A DNA stretch of 64,000 nucleotides from JAJRXR01 sp041402005 (lineage in GTDB: Bacteria > Planctomycetota > Phycisphaerae > Phycisphaerales > UBA1924): NCBI GenBank assembly GCA_041402005.1, contig JAWKTB010000003.1, forward strand, positions 186,001 through 250,000, written 5' to 3'. Below, one piece after another: positions 39,801 to 47,321 of this stretch; position 1 is the first letter of the stretch; each line of letters begins with the position of its first letter. The position numbers were made by a program, and so were the translations under genes. The notes beneath the pieces are model-generated. The model was not told the DNA's origin, ran no database searches, and saw only the letters and a program-made list of their open reading frames with translations.

Positions 39801-40537
39801 CGAGCGTGCACGCGGCTCTGTCCGAATCGCCAGCGCTGAGGGTCGGACGCGGTCCTGACGCTCGACGGGCGCCGGCGCGACCCGCTCATGCACCCGCGGG
39901 CGCTCGAGATCGTTCGCCTCGCGCGCGAGTCAGGCTCGCGGGCGTGCACGTGCGCACGGACCTGGTCAGGGCGGCGCTGGAGGGCGAGGACGCCCTGGCG
40001 GCGCTGCTCGACGCGGGCGCGGACGTGATCAGCGTCGATCTGCTCGCCGTCACGCCCGAGGTCTATCACGAGCTGACCGGGTCGGACGCGTTCGGGGGCG
40101 TGGTCGCGGGCGTGCGCCGCCTGATCCAGCTTCGTGACGAGCGCGGGAGCGTCGGCGGGATCCCCACGCCCTGGATCGTGCCCCGGATCACACGCTGCCA
40201 GGGCGCGATCGACCAGGTCCAGGCCTTCCACGACACGTGGATCATGACGAGTGGCGCCAGCGTGATCGACCCGATCGGGTCGGCGGAGCCCGGCGCCCGC
40301 ATCGCGCCGCTCCCCGTGCCCAACTGGCGACGGGCGTGGTGGGCGCGCGAGCGGATGACGATCCTCTCCGACGGCACGATCGTGACGCCCCCCGGGTGCG
40401 ACGACGAGGCGCCCCGGGTCGGGACGGGCGTCTCGATCGAGGAGATCCACCGGGCGATGTGGCGCGCCGGGCGCGACGCAACGACGCTGATCGAGGCCAA
40501 GCCGAGGGCGCCCGTGGCCCGGGGGCGGGCGGCGTGA
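36857..40537 (+). CDS. DUF115 glycosylation protein fused to nucleotidyltransferase and radical-SAM-like domains
   Basis: 1227 residues. Residues 1-670: DUF115 (motility accessory factor/MptE-like), with VLGFGLGYHVAALGERLR, AVLVAAGPSLERNIDLL and TGQDLAFTDGQYYS; such proteins transfer nonulosonic acids to flagellin in several bacteria. From about 675: a sugar-nucleotidyltransferase-like domain (VAALVLVDHEVGALGVKREL). The C-terminal 300 residues look like a radical-SAM/SPASM domain without the cluster Cys motif, ending MTILSDGTIVTPPGCDDEA. Bases about 39840-39933 are out of frame: the expected AVLTLDGRRRDPLMHPRALE sits in another frame, so two compensating shifts are present. GGAGG precedes ATG 36857. 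The stop overlaps neuA as GTGA. Confidence 0.8.
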   Translation: MDILSFGMEDAYRGGAESGVLERNLAAIARQSPALADRLRRTTPRPDVDFIETPEGVSARLGTDAPLLASARAPKTEGERLASSVDITEAAGICVLGFGLGYHVAALGERLRKTGVLICYEPDLPLLRAVLERVDHASWIERTNLVILTDPEDAPAVSSSLAGIEGVIALGFKFLAHPPSRARLGDGADRFTQTVTRVLKAVRTTLVTTLVQGETTLRNLVMNLDHYATRGGIAELRGVCAGRPAVLVAAGPSLERNIDLLAQPGVRDRVVIVAVQTVLKPLLARGIRPHYVTALDHHEISRRFYEGLTAEDVEGVTLVAEPKANPAILDAFPGVIRCPSDELLDKILGEKLARDMGEVEPGATVAHLAYYLARYLGCDPVILTGQDLAFTDGQYYSAGASIHEVWAPELGPFRTLETLEWERIARMRSLLRRVPSVGGGEVFTDEQMSTYLAQFEQMFAADGARGLRTIDATEGGVLKRGAETLTLGEALGVHAAVPRGAAPPTGDGAPADADRRRRGMIERLSSVRAGVWRVGDRSRETARKLGQILESQRDTSRVNRLINEINAIRDEVESLHPAFRLVQFVNQAGALNRIRADRALNLAEGLDPYERQRRQIERDQQNVRWLAEAADAVGDVLDAAIRAHKGEAPKLTRDPPPSEESEAAGGDSTQRRRVAALVLVDHEVGALGVKRELDQPFLAGESALRLCVRRLLDARELDEIVLVSTDPARTRAAVGGLHDGTRVVVESCDREVVRDRLRAVGGGRIWSPESWRGGIGGLLASDEAFEPLTAERVMNARHIDAAVFVGGDWALVDPALTDAIVDRYRSAPGSCRVTFTQAPAGLCGVLVDRGAVASLATAREKAGSLATIGALLGYLPIAPQADPIAKAMCVQIDAGVRGLCVRDPGHPANTRELIEALVAGDEVASAGAERIASQLAAARGPAPTGPRMVTLEPCTGRLLAGPWGRRKRGSSAPIERGMLPLASVHAALSESPALRVGRGPDARRAPARPAHAPAGARDRSPRARVRLAGVHVRTDLVRAALEGEDALAALLDAGADVISVDLLAVTPEVYHELTGSDAFGGVVAGVRRLIQLRDERGSVGGIPTPWIVPRITRCQGAIDQVQAFHDTWIMTSGASVIDPIGSAEPGARIAPLPVPNWRRAWWARERMTILSDGTIVTPPGCDDEAPRVGTGVSIEEIHRAMWRAGRDATTLIEAKPRAPVARGRAA

Positions 40538-41292
40538 GCGGGGCGATCGCGGTCATCCTGGCGAGAGCCGGCTCGAAGGGCCTGCCCGGCAAGAACGTCG
40601 CGCCCGTCGGCGGGCGCCCGTGCATCGCCTGGACGCTCGACGACGCCGCGAACGCGACGGGCATCTCGCGCGTCGTGGTCTCGAGCGACGATCGAAGGGC
40701 GCTGGAGATCGCGCAGGCGCTGGGCGCCGAGGGACTGGAACGACCGGGAGAGCTGGCGACCGACGGCGCGACGGTCGAGGGCGCGGTGCGTCACGCCGTC
40801 GAGGCGCTCGGGTGGTCGGGCGGGCCCGTCGTGATCCTGTACGCGAACGTGCCGGTGCGGCCGGCGGGGCTGATCGGGCGGGCGCTCGACAGGCTCGGCG
40901 AGGGGTTCGACAGCGTGCAGAGCTACGCGCCCGTCGGCAAGCATCACCCCTGGTGGACCGCGAAGGTGGACGAGACGACCGGCGGCGTGCGACCGTGGGA
41001 GGGGGACGTCCTGAACCACGGCGTGCATCGTCGCCAGGACCTGCCCCCCGCGTACGTGCCCGACGGGGGCGTGCTGGTCGTGACGCCCGAGGCGCTCTTC
41101 GGGCGGGTCGCGGGTGTCGCGCCCGGGCCACACACGTTCCTGGGCGCCACGCGTGGGGGCGTCATCACGCGCGAGGGCGAGGTCGTGGACATCGACTCCA
41201 GGACCGACCAGCTCGTCGCCGACGTGCTCCTGCGCGAGCGCGTGGGCGGCACGGACCACCACTCGGCCCGCGGCTGGCGCCGAACGGGCTAG
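40534..41292 (+). CDS. neuA: CMP-nonulosonate (sialic acid-type) cytidylyltransferase
   Basis: Activates a nine-carbon sugar with CTP. N-terminal AVILARAGSKGLPGKNVAPV is the cytidylyltransferase nucleotide loop, then RVVVSSDDRRALEIAQALG and GPVVILYANVPVRP. The GTG start overlaps the upstream stop by 4 bases, so translation is coupled. Followed 9 bases later by neuB. 252 residues, single domain. Whether the substrate is Neu5Ac, legionaminic or pseudaminic acid cannot be read from the sequence. Confidence 0.85.
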   Translation: MSGAIAVILARAGSKGLPGKNVAPVGGRPCIAWTLDDAANATGISRVVVSSDDRRALEIAQALGAEGLERPGELATDGATVEGAVRHAVEALGWSGGPVVILYANVPVRPAGLIGRALDRLGEGFDSVQSYAPVGKHHPWWTAKVDETTGGVRPWEGDVLNHGVHRRQDLPPAYVPDGGVLVVTPEALFGRVAGVAPGPHTFLGATRGGVITREGEVVDIDSRTDQLVADVLLRERVGGTDHHSARGWRRTG

Positions 41293-41301
41293 GGTGGGCG
41301 C

Positions 41302-42483
41302 GTGAAGATCGGCGAGCGCGAGATCGGGCCCGGGCTGGCGCCCTACGTCATCGCCGAGATCGGCGTGAATCATGACGGCGAGGTCTCACGCGCGCTCGAG
41401 CTGACGGAGGCCGCAGCGGGGGCGGGGGCGGACGCGGTCAAGCTCCAGTACTTCGAGACGGACCGCCTGCTGTCGAAGGCCGCGAAGCTGGCGGCGTACC
41501 AGAAGGCCGCGGGCGAGACCGACCCGGTCGCGATGCTGCGCCGCCTGGAGCTGACGCTGGAAGAGATGGGGCTGGTCGTCGATCGGGCGCACGAGCTTGG
41601 TATCCACGCGATCGTGACGGTGTTCAGCGTGGAGCTGGTGAAGCGGGCGCAGTCGCTGGCGTGGGACGCGTACAAGAGCGCATCGCCCGATGTGGTCAAT
41701 CGCCCGCTGCTCGAGGCGCTGGCGGGGACGGGCAAGGCGTTGATTGTCAGCACGGGGGCGAGCACGCTTGAGGAGGTCGTGCGGGCGGTGGGGTGGCTGG
41801 AGGGGATCCGGGATCGGCTGGCGGTGTTGCAGTGTGTGAGTTGCTATCCGGCGCCGCCCGATCAGCTCGGGCTCGGCGGCATTCGTGTGCTGGAGGAGGC
41901 GCTGTCGGTTCCGGTCGGGTACAGCGATCACTCCAGCGACGCGAGCGTCGCGTGGGGCGCCGGCGCTTTCGGGGCGTGCATCCTGGAGAAGCACATCACG
42001 GATGATCCGACGCGGGCCGGGCCAGACCATGCGGCCTCGCTATCGATCAAGGATTTGCGCGCGTACCAGGGCATCGCACGATGGGGTTGTGAGCATCAAG
42101 GCGCCATCTCGCGCATGATCGCCGAGGGCTTGCCAGAGTGGGGGTGGCAGAACTGGGCAAAGTGGCTCGGGCTCGATCCGGATACCAACGAGGGGATCGA
42201 GCGTGGCGCTGCCACCGAGATGAGATATGCGTGGATCGCCCTCAAGGAGAATGCGATCGAGAAGCGGGTGCTCGAGTGCGAGCGAGACGTGCGGGAAGTC
42301 GCTCGCCAGAGCCTCACGACGACACGCGCGATTTCAGTGGGCGAGACGGTTTCGAGGCCAGATGTCACCATCAAGAGACCGGGGACGGGGATCGAACCCT
42401 TCCGGCTAGACGAGGTTGTGGGAAGGAAGTTGGCTCGAGCGGTTGACGCGGACATGCCCTTGACGGAGAAGGATTTGGCTTGA
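41302..42483 (+). CDS. neuB: N-acetylneuraminate/legionaminate synthase
   Basis: Condenses an N-acetylated hexosamine with phosphoenolpyruvate to a nonulosonic acid. Motifs: VIAEIGVNHDGEVSRALEL, AVKLQYFETDRL, ALIVSTGASTLEEVV, VPVGYSDHS and CILEKHITDDPTRAGPDHAA. The C-terminal 60 residues form the antifreeze-like SAF domain (TTTRAISVGETV, RLDEVVGRKL). Compared with usual NeuB an extra segment of about 40 residues (EWGWQNWAKWLGLDPDTNEG) lies between the barrel and the SAF domain, and GC drops from about 42010 to the end. GTG start at 41302. Confidence 0.9.
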   Translation: MKIGEREIGPGLAPYVIAEIGVNHDGEVSRALELTEAAAGAGADAVKLQYFETDRLLSKAAKLAAYQKAAGETDPVAMLRRLELTLEEMGLVVDRAHELGIHAIVTVFSVELVKRAQSLAWDAYKSASPDVVNRPLLEALAGTGKALIVSTGASTLEEVVRAVGWLEGIRDRLAVLQCVSCYPAPPDQLGLGGIRVLEEALSVPVGYSDHSSDASVAWGAGAFGACILEKHITDDPTRAGPDHAASLSIKDLRAYQGIARWGCEHQGAISRMIAEGLPEWGWQNWAKWLGLDPDTNEGIERGAATEMRYAWIALKENAIEKRVLECERDVREVARQSLTTTRAISVGETVSRPDVTIKRPGTGIEPFRLDEVVGRKLARAVDADMPLTEKDLA

Positions 42484-42595
42484 AAGTCGTGGGCCTGGAG
42501 TCCCACGGTCCGCGGGATATCAATCCCGCGGCTTTTCGAGAGGGCGCGACGCGTGCCCGAGCCGACTCGAAGCGGGCTCACCCGCGAGGCGATGC

Positions 42596-43780
42596 ATGAT
42601 CGGTGAAGGCTGGACAAACCCGGGCGACGAGCGGGCACGCGATCGGGCGCCGACGCCTGAGAACCCGCGTCGCGTCGCGGTCGTCACCGGCACGCGGGCC
42701 GAGTTCGGTCTCCTCCGCCCGGTCATGGAGGCGGTGCGGGCTCGTCCGGAGTTGGAGCTCATGGTCATCGCCGCGGGGTCGCACCTCATCCAGCCCGCCG
42801 AGACCTTCCGCGAGGTCAAGCGGCATTTCGAGGTCGCGGATTCCATCCCCATGCAGGTCGCGGGTCGGACCGGACGCTGGGCGGACGTCGAGGCGCTGGG
42901 CAAGGGCGTCGCCCGATTCGGGCGCAGCTTCGAGCGGCTCGCGCCCGAGTGGGTCGTCGTGCTGGGCGACCGGATCGAGGCGTTCGCCGCGGCGAGCGCC
43001 GCGAGCGTCGGGGGGCTCGCGGTCTGCCACATCCACGGCGGGGACCGGGCCGAGGGTGTCAGCGACGAGGCGATGCGCCACGCGATCACCAAGCTCGCTC
43101 ACCTGCACCTGGCCGCGAGCGAGCAGTCGGCGGAGCGAATCAGGAAGATGGGCGAGCGACCCGAGCGGGTGCGCGTGATCGGCTCGCCCGCGATCGACGG
43201 GCTCGATCGCGTCGAGCCCGTTGATGACGCGACGTTCGACGAGCTTGGCTCGCCCGAGGTGGTCTTGCTCTTGCACCCGATCGGGCGGACGGACGAGGCG
43301 GAGGAGCACGCCGCGGGGATCACGCTCGCGGCGCTGGATGGACTGCGCGTGCTCGCGCTGCACCCGAACCACGACCCGGGTCGGGACGGGATCATGCGCG
43401 CCCTGCTGGGCGCGCCCGACTGGGTGAAGGTCGTCAAGCACCTGCCGCGCGAGCGGTTCACGGCTCTGCTGCGGCGCCTCGGGCGCGATGGGGGCGCCCT
43501 GGTCGGCAACTCCAGCGCCGGGTTGATCGAGGCGGCGGCGCTGGGCGTGCCGGCGGTGGACATCGGCACACGTCAGGGCGGGCGCGAGCACGGCGCCAAC
43601 GTCGTCCACGCGATCGAGGAGCGGGGCGCGATCCGCGAGGCCGTCTCGCATGCGCGCGGGCTCGAAGGCCCGTTCGAGCATCCCTTCGGGGACGGGCGAG
43701 CCGGGGCTCGGGCGGCGGCGGCGCTCGCCGACGTGGACCCGGGGGCGCCCGGGTTCCTGCGCAAGCGCTGCGTCTATTGA
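42596..43780 (+). CDS. neuC: UDP-N-acetylglucosamine 2-epimerase, hydrolysing
   Basis: Produces the N-acetylmannosamine-type precursor for NeuB. Seen: RRVAVVTGTRAEFGLLRPVM, VVVLGDRIEAFAAA, CHIHGGDRAEGVSDEAMRHA and GALVGNSSAGLIEAAALG, typical of NeuC/LegG rather than the non-hydrolysing WecB. 394 residues with a short charged leader. It lies 112 bases downstream of neuB and completes the neuA-neuB-neuC set. The specific product (ManNAc or diNAc-6-deoxymannose) is undecided. Confidence 0.88.
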   Translation: MIGEGWTNPGDERARDRAPTPENPRRVAVVTGTRAEFGLLRPVMEAVRARPELELMVIAAGSHLIQPAETFREVKRHFEVADSIPMQVAGRTGRWADVEALGKGVARFGRSFERLAPEWVVVLGDRIEAFAAASAASVGGLAVCHIHGGDRAEGVSDEAMRHAITKLAHLHLAASEQSAERIRKMGERPERVRVIGSPAIDGLDRVEPVDDATFDELGSPEVVLLLHPIGRTDEAEEHAAGITLAALDGLRVLALHPNHDPGRDGIMRALLGAPDWVKVVKHLPRERFTALLRRLGRDGGALVGNSSAGLIEAAALGVPAVDIGTRQGGREHGANVVHAIEERGAIREAVSHARGLEGPFEHPFGDGRAGARAAAALADVDPGAPGFLRKRCVY

Positions 43781-43796
43781 GACGTCGTCCCAGGTG

Positions 43797-43866
43797 TGGC
43801 GGTACGGGCTTCCAGCCCGTTCACATCGACGCACGACGTCGGAGACGGGCTGGAAGCCCGTACCAC
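43797..43866. repeat. Palindromic repeat sharing the core of the 8415-8533 element
   Basis: Arms 43798-43820 and 43844-43866 pair at 22 of 23 positions around a 23-base loop; the core is gggcttccagcccgt. The right arm matches the equivalent arm of the element at 8415-8533 at 19 of 23 positions. It lacks the outer 18-bp repeats of that copy. It lies between neuC and the HDOD gene and may fold in the neuC transcript tail. Confidence 0.8.
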
Positions 43867-44016
43867 CGGTCGAGGGCAGGTCCCGGCGCGGTTATCGCGT
43901 TCGACGGGCCCGTCGGATTGCTTGATGTCGTCCGAAAGTCCGCCTCCAGACCAAGTGAGTCCCCCCAGGAGCCGATGACGTGGCGGTCCGGGCCAGCGCC
44001 CCATAGGGAGAACGCC

Positions 44017-44898
44017 ATGTCTGTTTCTGCAGAGCAGAAGGAGCAGATCGTCGCGAGCGCCATTCGCGAGATCAGCCACATCGCCACCCTTCCCGAGATC
44101 ACGCTGAAGATCATCGACCTTGTCGAGGATCCCAGTTCGACGGCCCAGGACCTGCACGAGGTGATCTCGGGCGATCCCGCGCTCAGCTCGCGGATCCTCA
44201 AGGTCGTCAACAGCTCGTTCTACGGGCTCCCCGGGCAGATCGCCTCGATCAACCGGGCGATCGTCATGCTCGGGCTCAACGCCGTCAAGAACATCGCGAT
44301 CGCCGCCAGCCTCGCCAAGCTCTTCCGGGGCGGCGAGCTGACGCCCGAGTTCAGCGCCAAGGACCTGTGGACGCATTCGAACGCGGTCGCCGCCGCCAGC
44401 AAGCTGATCGCCGACGAGCTCAAGCTCGGCCTGGGCGACGAGGCGTACCTGGCGGGTCTGATCCACGACATCGGGCTGATGGTCGAGATGCAGTTCGACC
44501 GGAACAAGCTGATCGAGGTCGTGGAGAAGACGGGCCTGGACGACGAGGGCACGCCGGTGCTGAACATGTTGGAGGTCGAGCAGGCGGTCTTCGGCGCCGA
44601 CCACCAGGACTTCGGGGCGGCCCTGTGCGAGAAGTGGAAGTTCCCGGCGCCCTTCGCGCTGGTGACGGGCTACCACCACCGTCCGCACGAGGCGCCCGGC
44701 GAGAAGCGGACGCTGGTCGCCGTCGTCGCCGCCGCCGATCGGATGGCGGCCAAGGTCGTCGGACGCTTCCGCCTCGACCTCGACTCCACGCAGATCCCGC
44801 GTGACATCCTCGAGCTGCTCAAGCTCTCGCCCGAGCAGGTGGAGAAGCTCGAGGGCAAGCTGGCGGCGGAGATCGAAGAGATCGACAACTCGCTGTGA
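44017..44898 (+). CDS. HDOD domain protein
   Basis: 293 residues. HDOD domain (HD-related output domain): ATLPEITLKIIDLVEDPSST, ISGDPALSSRILKVVNSSFY, AIVMLGLNAVKNIAIAASLA and YLAGLIHDIGLMVEMQFD. HDOD proteins are signalling outputs, mostly in motility and stress control, and usually lack the full HD phosphodiesterase set. Only this domain is present, ending in a coiled C-terminus. ATG 44017 is preceded by GGGAG at 6 bases; the frame extends upstream but only through the repeat element. Followed by a strong terminator. Confidence 0.88.
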   Translation: MSVSAEQKEQIVASAIREISHIATLPEITLKIIDLVEDPSSTAQDLHEVISGDPALSSRILKVVNSSFYGLPGQIASINRAIVMLGLNAVKNIAIAASLAKLFRGGELTPEFSAKDLWTHSNAVAAASKLIADELKLGLGDEAYLAGLIHDIGLMVEMQFDRNKLIEVVEKTGLDDEGTPVLNMLEVEQAVFGADHQDFGAALCEKWKFPAPFALVTGYHHRPHEAPGEKRTLVAVVAAADRMAAKVVGRFRLDLDSTQIPRDILELLKLSPEQVEKLEGKLAAEIEEIDNSL

Positions 44899-44959
44899 CC
44901 CACCGCGCCACGCGCCCCTCGGGGGGCGCCTGGCGAAGGACTCTCTTTCTCCCTCCGGG

Positions 44960-44996
44960 CGGCTGCACGTGAGTGCAGCCGTCTGCCTTACTTTTT
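44960..44996 (+). terminator. Intrinsic terminator of the HDOD gene
   Basis: A perfect 9-bp stem, CGGCTGCAC and GTGCAGCCG with a GTGA loop (44960-44981), followed by TCTGCCTTACTTTTT on the plus strand. The T-run doubles as the last codons of the convergent dockerin gene. On the minus strand the hairpin follows that gene's stop without a T-run. Confidence 0.7.
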
Positions 44997-46325
44997 GGCG
45001 TCGCCGAACTCGTGCATGAAGCGGATCACGTCGAGGTAGTCCACGACGTCGTCGTTGTTGACGTCGCCGTCCCAGACGGCGGGTCGATCCGGCTTGTCGT
45101 GGGCCATGAATCGCTGGACGAAGTCCATGACGTCCATGTAGTCGACGTGCTCATCGCCGTTGAAATCGGCCAGGGCGTCGGCGGCGAGGATTGCGTTGTA
45201 GAACTCGTCGTGGTCCCCGTCGTGCGTCCGCTGCACGAACTCGTACGCGAACGGACGCCATGACCAGACGACGTACCCGCGGTCGCGGAAGTCGGCGACG
45301 TCGCGGATGTCGTAGAAGGGCTCGACCTCGGGGTTCATGAAGGCGACGCCGACCTCGGTGGTCCCCGGGTCGTAGACCTCGTTGGCGCGGGCCTCCTGGA
45401 GGAAGAAGCTCTGCAGGGCGACCCAGGGCGCCTCGTAGCAGTTTGGGTTGGGGAAGAACTGGTCGCCGATCCAGTCGCCCCGGGGGACGGCCTCGCCCCC
45501 GATCTTGACGCCCGCGTAGTCGGGGTCGTGCTGCAACGCGACGATGCTCTCCTGCGGGGACATGGTCCCCGTGGTGTTGCTCGAGAGCGAGCCCGAGTCG
45601 AACCAGATCGAGGTGAAGGCCGAGGCCATCCAGGGGTAGTTGTTCTGCCAGGTCCACTCGGCGCTGGGTCGGAAGCCGGCGTCGAGACGCCCCTGCCACC
45701 CGGGCATGAAGTGGGGGTCCTGGGAGCAGTGGTACCCGTAGGGCAGGACGCCGGTCGATTCGAGGCAGGGGGTGCAGGGCGAGTTGTGGCGGATGCCCGT
45801 GAAGACGCCAACCTCGAGGCGCGGGTCGAGCTGGCGGTGCGCCATGACCCAGTTGCGCGCGTCGACGAGGTAGGCGACGCGGTGCTGATGGTCGAGGTAG
45901 TGGTACATCGACATCTGGACCTGGCCGTTGTCCTGGAGCACACCCCCGGGGCGGTTGAGGACGATGCGTCGGAAGCCGGCGTCCCAGGCTTCCTGGAGGT
46001 TGCGGACGAGTTCCTCGCCGCAGGTCTCGGGATCACGGAACCAGCTCACGAATCCGAAAGGGTTGTCGGGTGAGTAGCTGCCGTTGTACGGGGCGACGAC
46101 GGCAATCGGACGACGATCGGGGACGAACGGGCGCGCCTCGTCGATCGCGTAGCTCAGGCTGGGGCGTTCGGCGTCCAGGTAGACGTGGACGTTCGAGACG
46201 TCGGGCAGGGGGGGGCAGGTGTTGGCGGGCGGGATCGCGCCCGCGAGCGCTGGGGCGCCCAGGAGGGCGGCGGGGAGCGTGCGCAGCATGACCGCGCCCG
46301 CACGGGTGGTGGCGTCCGTGCTCAT
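44988..46325 (-). CDS. Exported protein with dockerin-like C-terminus
   Basis: About 445 residues. A hydrophobic leader (MLRTLPAALLGAPALAGAIP) after a Thr-rich start suggests export. The large central domain, with EAWDAGFRRIVLNRPGG and NWVMAHRQLDPRLEVGVFTG, looks like an alpha/beta barrel, possibly glycoside-hydrolase related, but no catalytic motif is assigned. The C-terminus has two dockerin-type calcium loops, DFNGDEHVDYMDVMDF and DVNNDDVVDYLDVIRF. Start ATG 46325 is preceded by GGAGG at 7 bases. Confidence 0.75.
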   Translation of the reverse strand: MSTDATTRAGAVMLRTLPAALLGAPALAGAIPPANTCPPLPDVSNVHVYLDAERPSLSYAIDEARPFVPDRRPIAVVAPYNGSYSPDNPFGFVSWFRDPETCGEELVRNLQEAWDAGFRRIVLNRPGGVLQDNGQVQMSMYHYLDHQHRVAYLVDARNWVMAHRQLDPRLEVGVFTGIRHNSPCTPCLESTGVLPYGYHCSQDPHFMPGWQGRLDAGFRPSAEWTWQNNYPWMASAFTSIWFDSGSLSSNTTGTMSPQESIVALQHDPDYAGVKIGGEAVPRGDWIGDQFFPNPNCYEAPWVALQSFFLQEARANEVYDPGTTEVGVAFMNPEVEPFYDIRDVADFRDRGYVVWSWRPFAYEFVQRTHDGDHDEFYNAILAADALADFNGDEHVDYMDVMDFVQRFMAHDKPDRPAVWDGDVNNDDVVDYLDVIRFMHEFGDAKK

Positions 46326-46503
46326 CTGGTTGCCTCCGAGGATTCGCCCCGTCGTCAGGGCGTTTTGGCCCGCGGTCGGTCCACGGGCGTCCAACGCGCA
46401 CCCTACCTGGATGCGCAGGAATTGCGCGTCATTCGACAGGCTCTGGAGGCATTGTGGATGAGTGGGAGAGAGGGGGCCTCTGGGGGCTCCAGAGGGCACT
46501 GGA

Positions 46504-47298
46504 TCAGCCCAGGCGCCCTCTCCATCGCTCCAGGCCCGGCGGATGGGTCAGGTCGAAATGCAGGGGGGTGAGCGTGATTCGACCGGCGAGCAGCTCGTGG
46601 ACGTCGGTGCCCGGGTCGGTGGAGCGGAAGTCGAGGCCGTGACCCGAGGCCCAGTAGTACGGCTTGCCCCCCGGGCTCTCGCGGCGTTCGTACTTGTCGA
46701 CCAGGCCGTGGACGTTCATGGGGCAGACGACGATCTCGCGCTGGCGCGAGGTGTCGGGGTCTCCCATCTCGGTCTTGGGGATGTTGATGGAGAGGCACTC
46801 GTGGGGGGCGAGGTCGCCGGCGGCGAGAACCTTGTCGATGGCGCGCCGGGCGTGCATCGCGCCGGTCTTGAAGTCGGGCTCCGCGCCCCCGATGAGCATG
46901 GAGACGGCGATGGCGGGGACGCCGAGGAAGGCGGCCTCGATGGCGGCGGCGACGGTGCCCGAGTAGATGACGTTGATCCCGCAGTTGGCGCCCGAGTTCA
47001 TGCCGGAGATGACGAGATCGGGCCTCGCGCCGGCGCCGAACATCTCGGGGTACAGGTTGGTGAGGGCGAGCTTGACGCAGTCGGCGGGTCGCCCGTCGAC
47101 GGCGACGCCGCCCATGGTCGGCGTCACGCGGACGCGCGAGGTCATGAGGGGCGCGTGGTACGTGATGCCGTGGGACGTGGCGGATTGGACGGTCTTGGGA
47201 GCGACGACCGTGATCTCGCCGAGGCCTTCGAGGGCGTCGTGGAGGGCGATGATGCCCGGGGCGGCGATGCCGTCGTCGTTGGTCAGGAGGATGCGCAC
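46504..47298 (-). CDS. surE: 5'/3'-nucleotidase SurE
   Basis: Survival protein E, a divalent-metal nucleotidase active on nucleoside monophosphates in stationary phase. Seen: MRILLTNDDGIAAPGIIALH with the paired Asp, VVAPKTVQSATSHGIT, DLVISGMNSGANCG and YSGTVAAAIEAAFLG. 264 residues, normal length. It is downstream of the TPR-sulfotransferase gene on the same strand with 23 bases between. Confidence 0.92.
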   Translation of the reverse strand: MRILLTNDDGIAAPGIIALHDALEGLGEITVVAPKTVQSATSHGITYHAPLMTSRVRVTPTMGGVAVDGRPADCVKLALTNLYPEMFGAGARPDLVISGMNSGANCGINVIYSGTVAAAIEAAFLGVPAIAVSMLIGGAEPDFKTGAMHARRAIDKVLAAGDLAPHECLSINIPKTEMGDPDTSRQREIVVCPMNVHGLVDKYERRESPGGKPYYWASGHGLDFRSTDPGTDVHELLAGRITLTPLHFDLTHPPGLERWRGRLG

Positions 47299-47321
47299 GC
47301 CGGAGCGTAGCCCGGGCGGGA

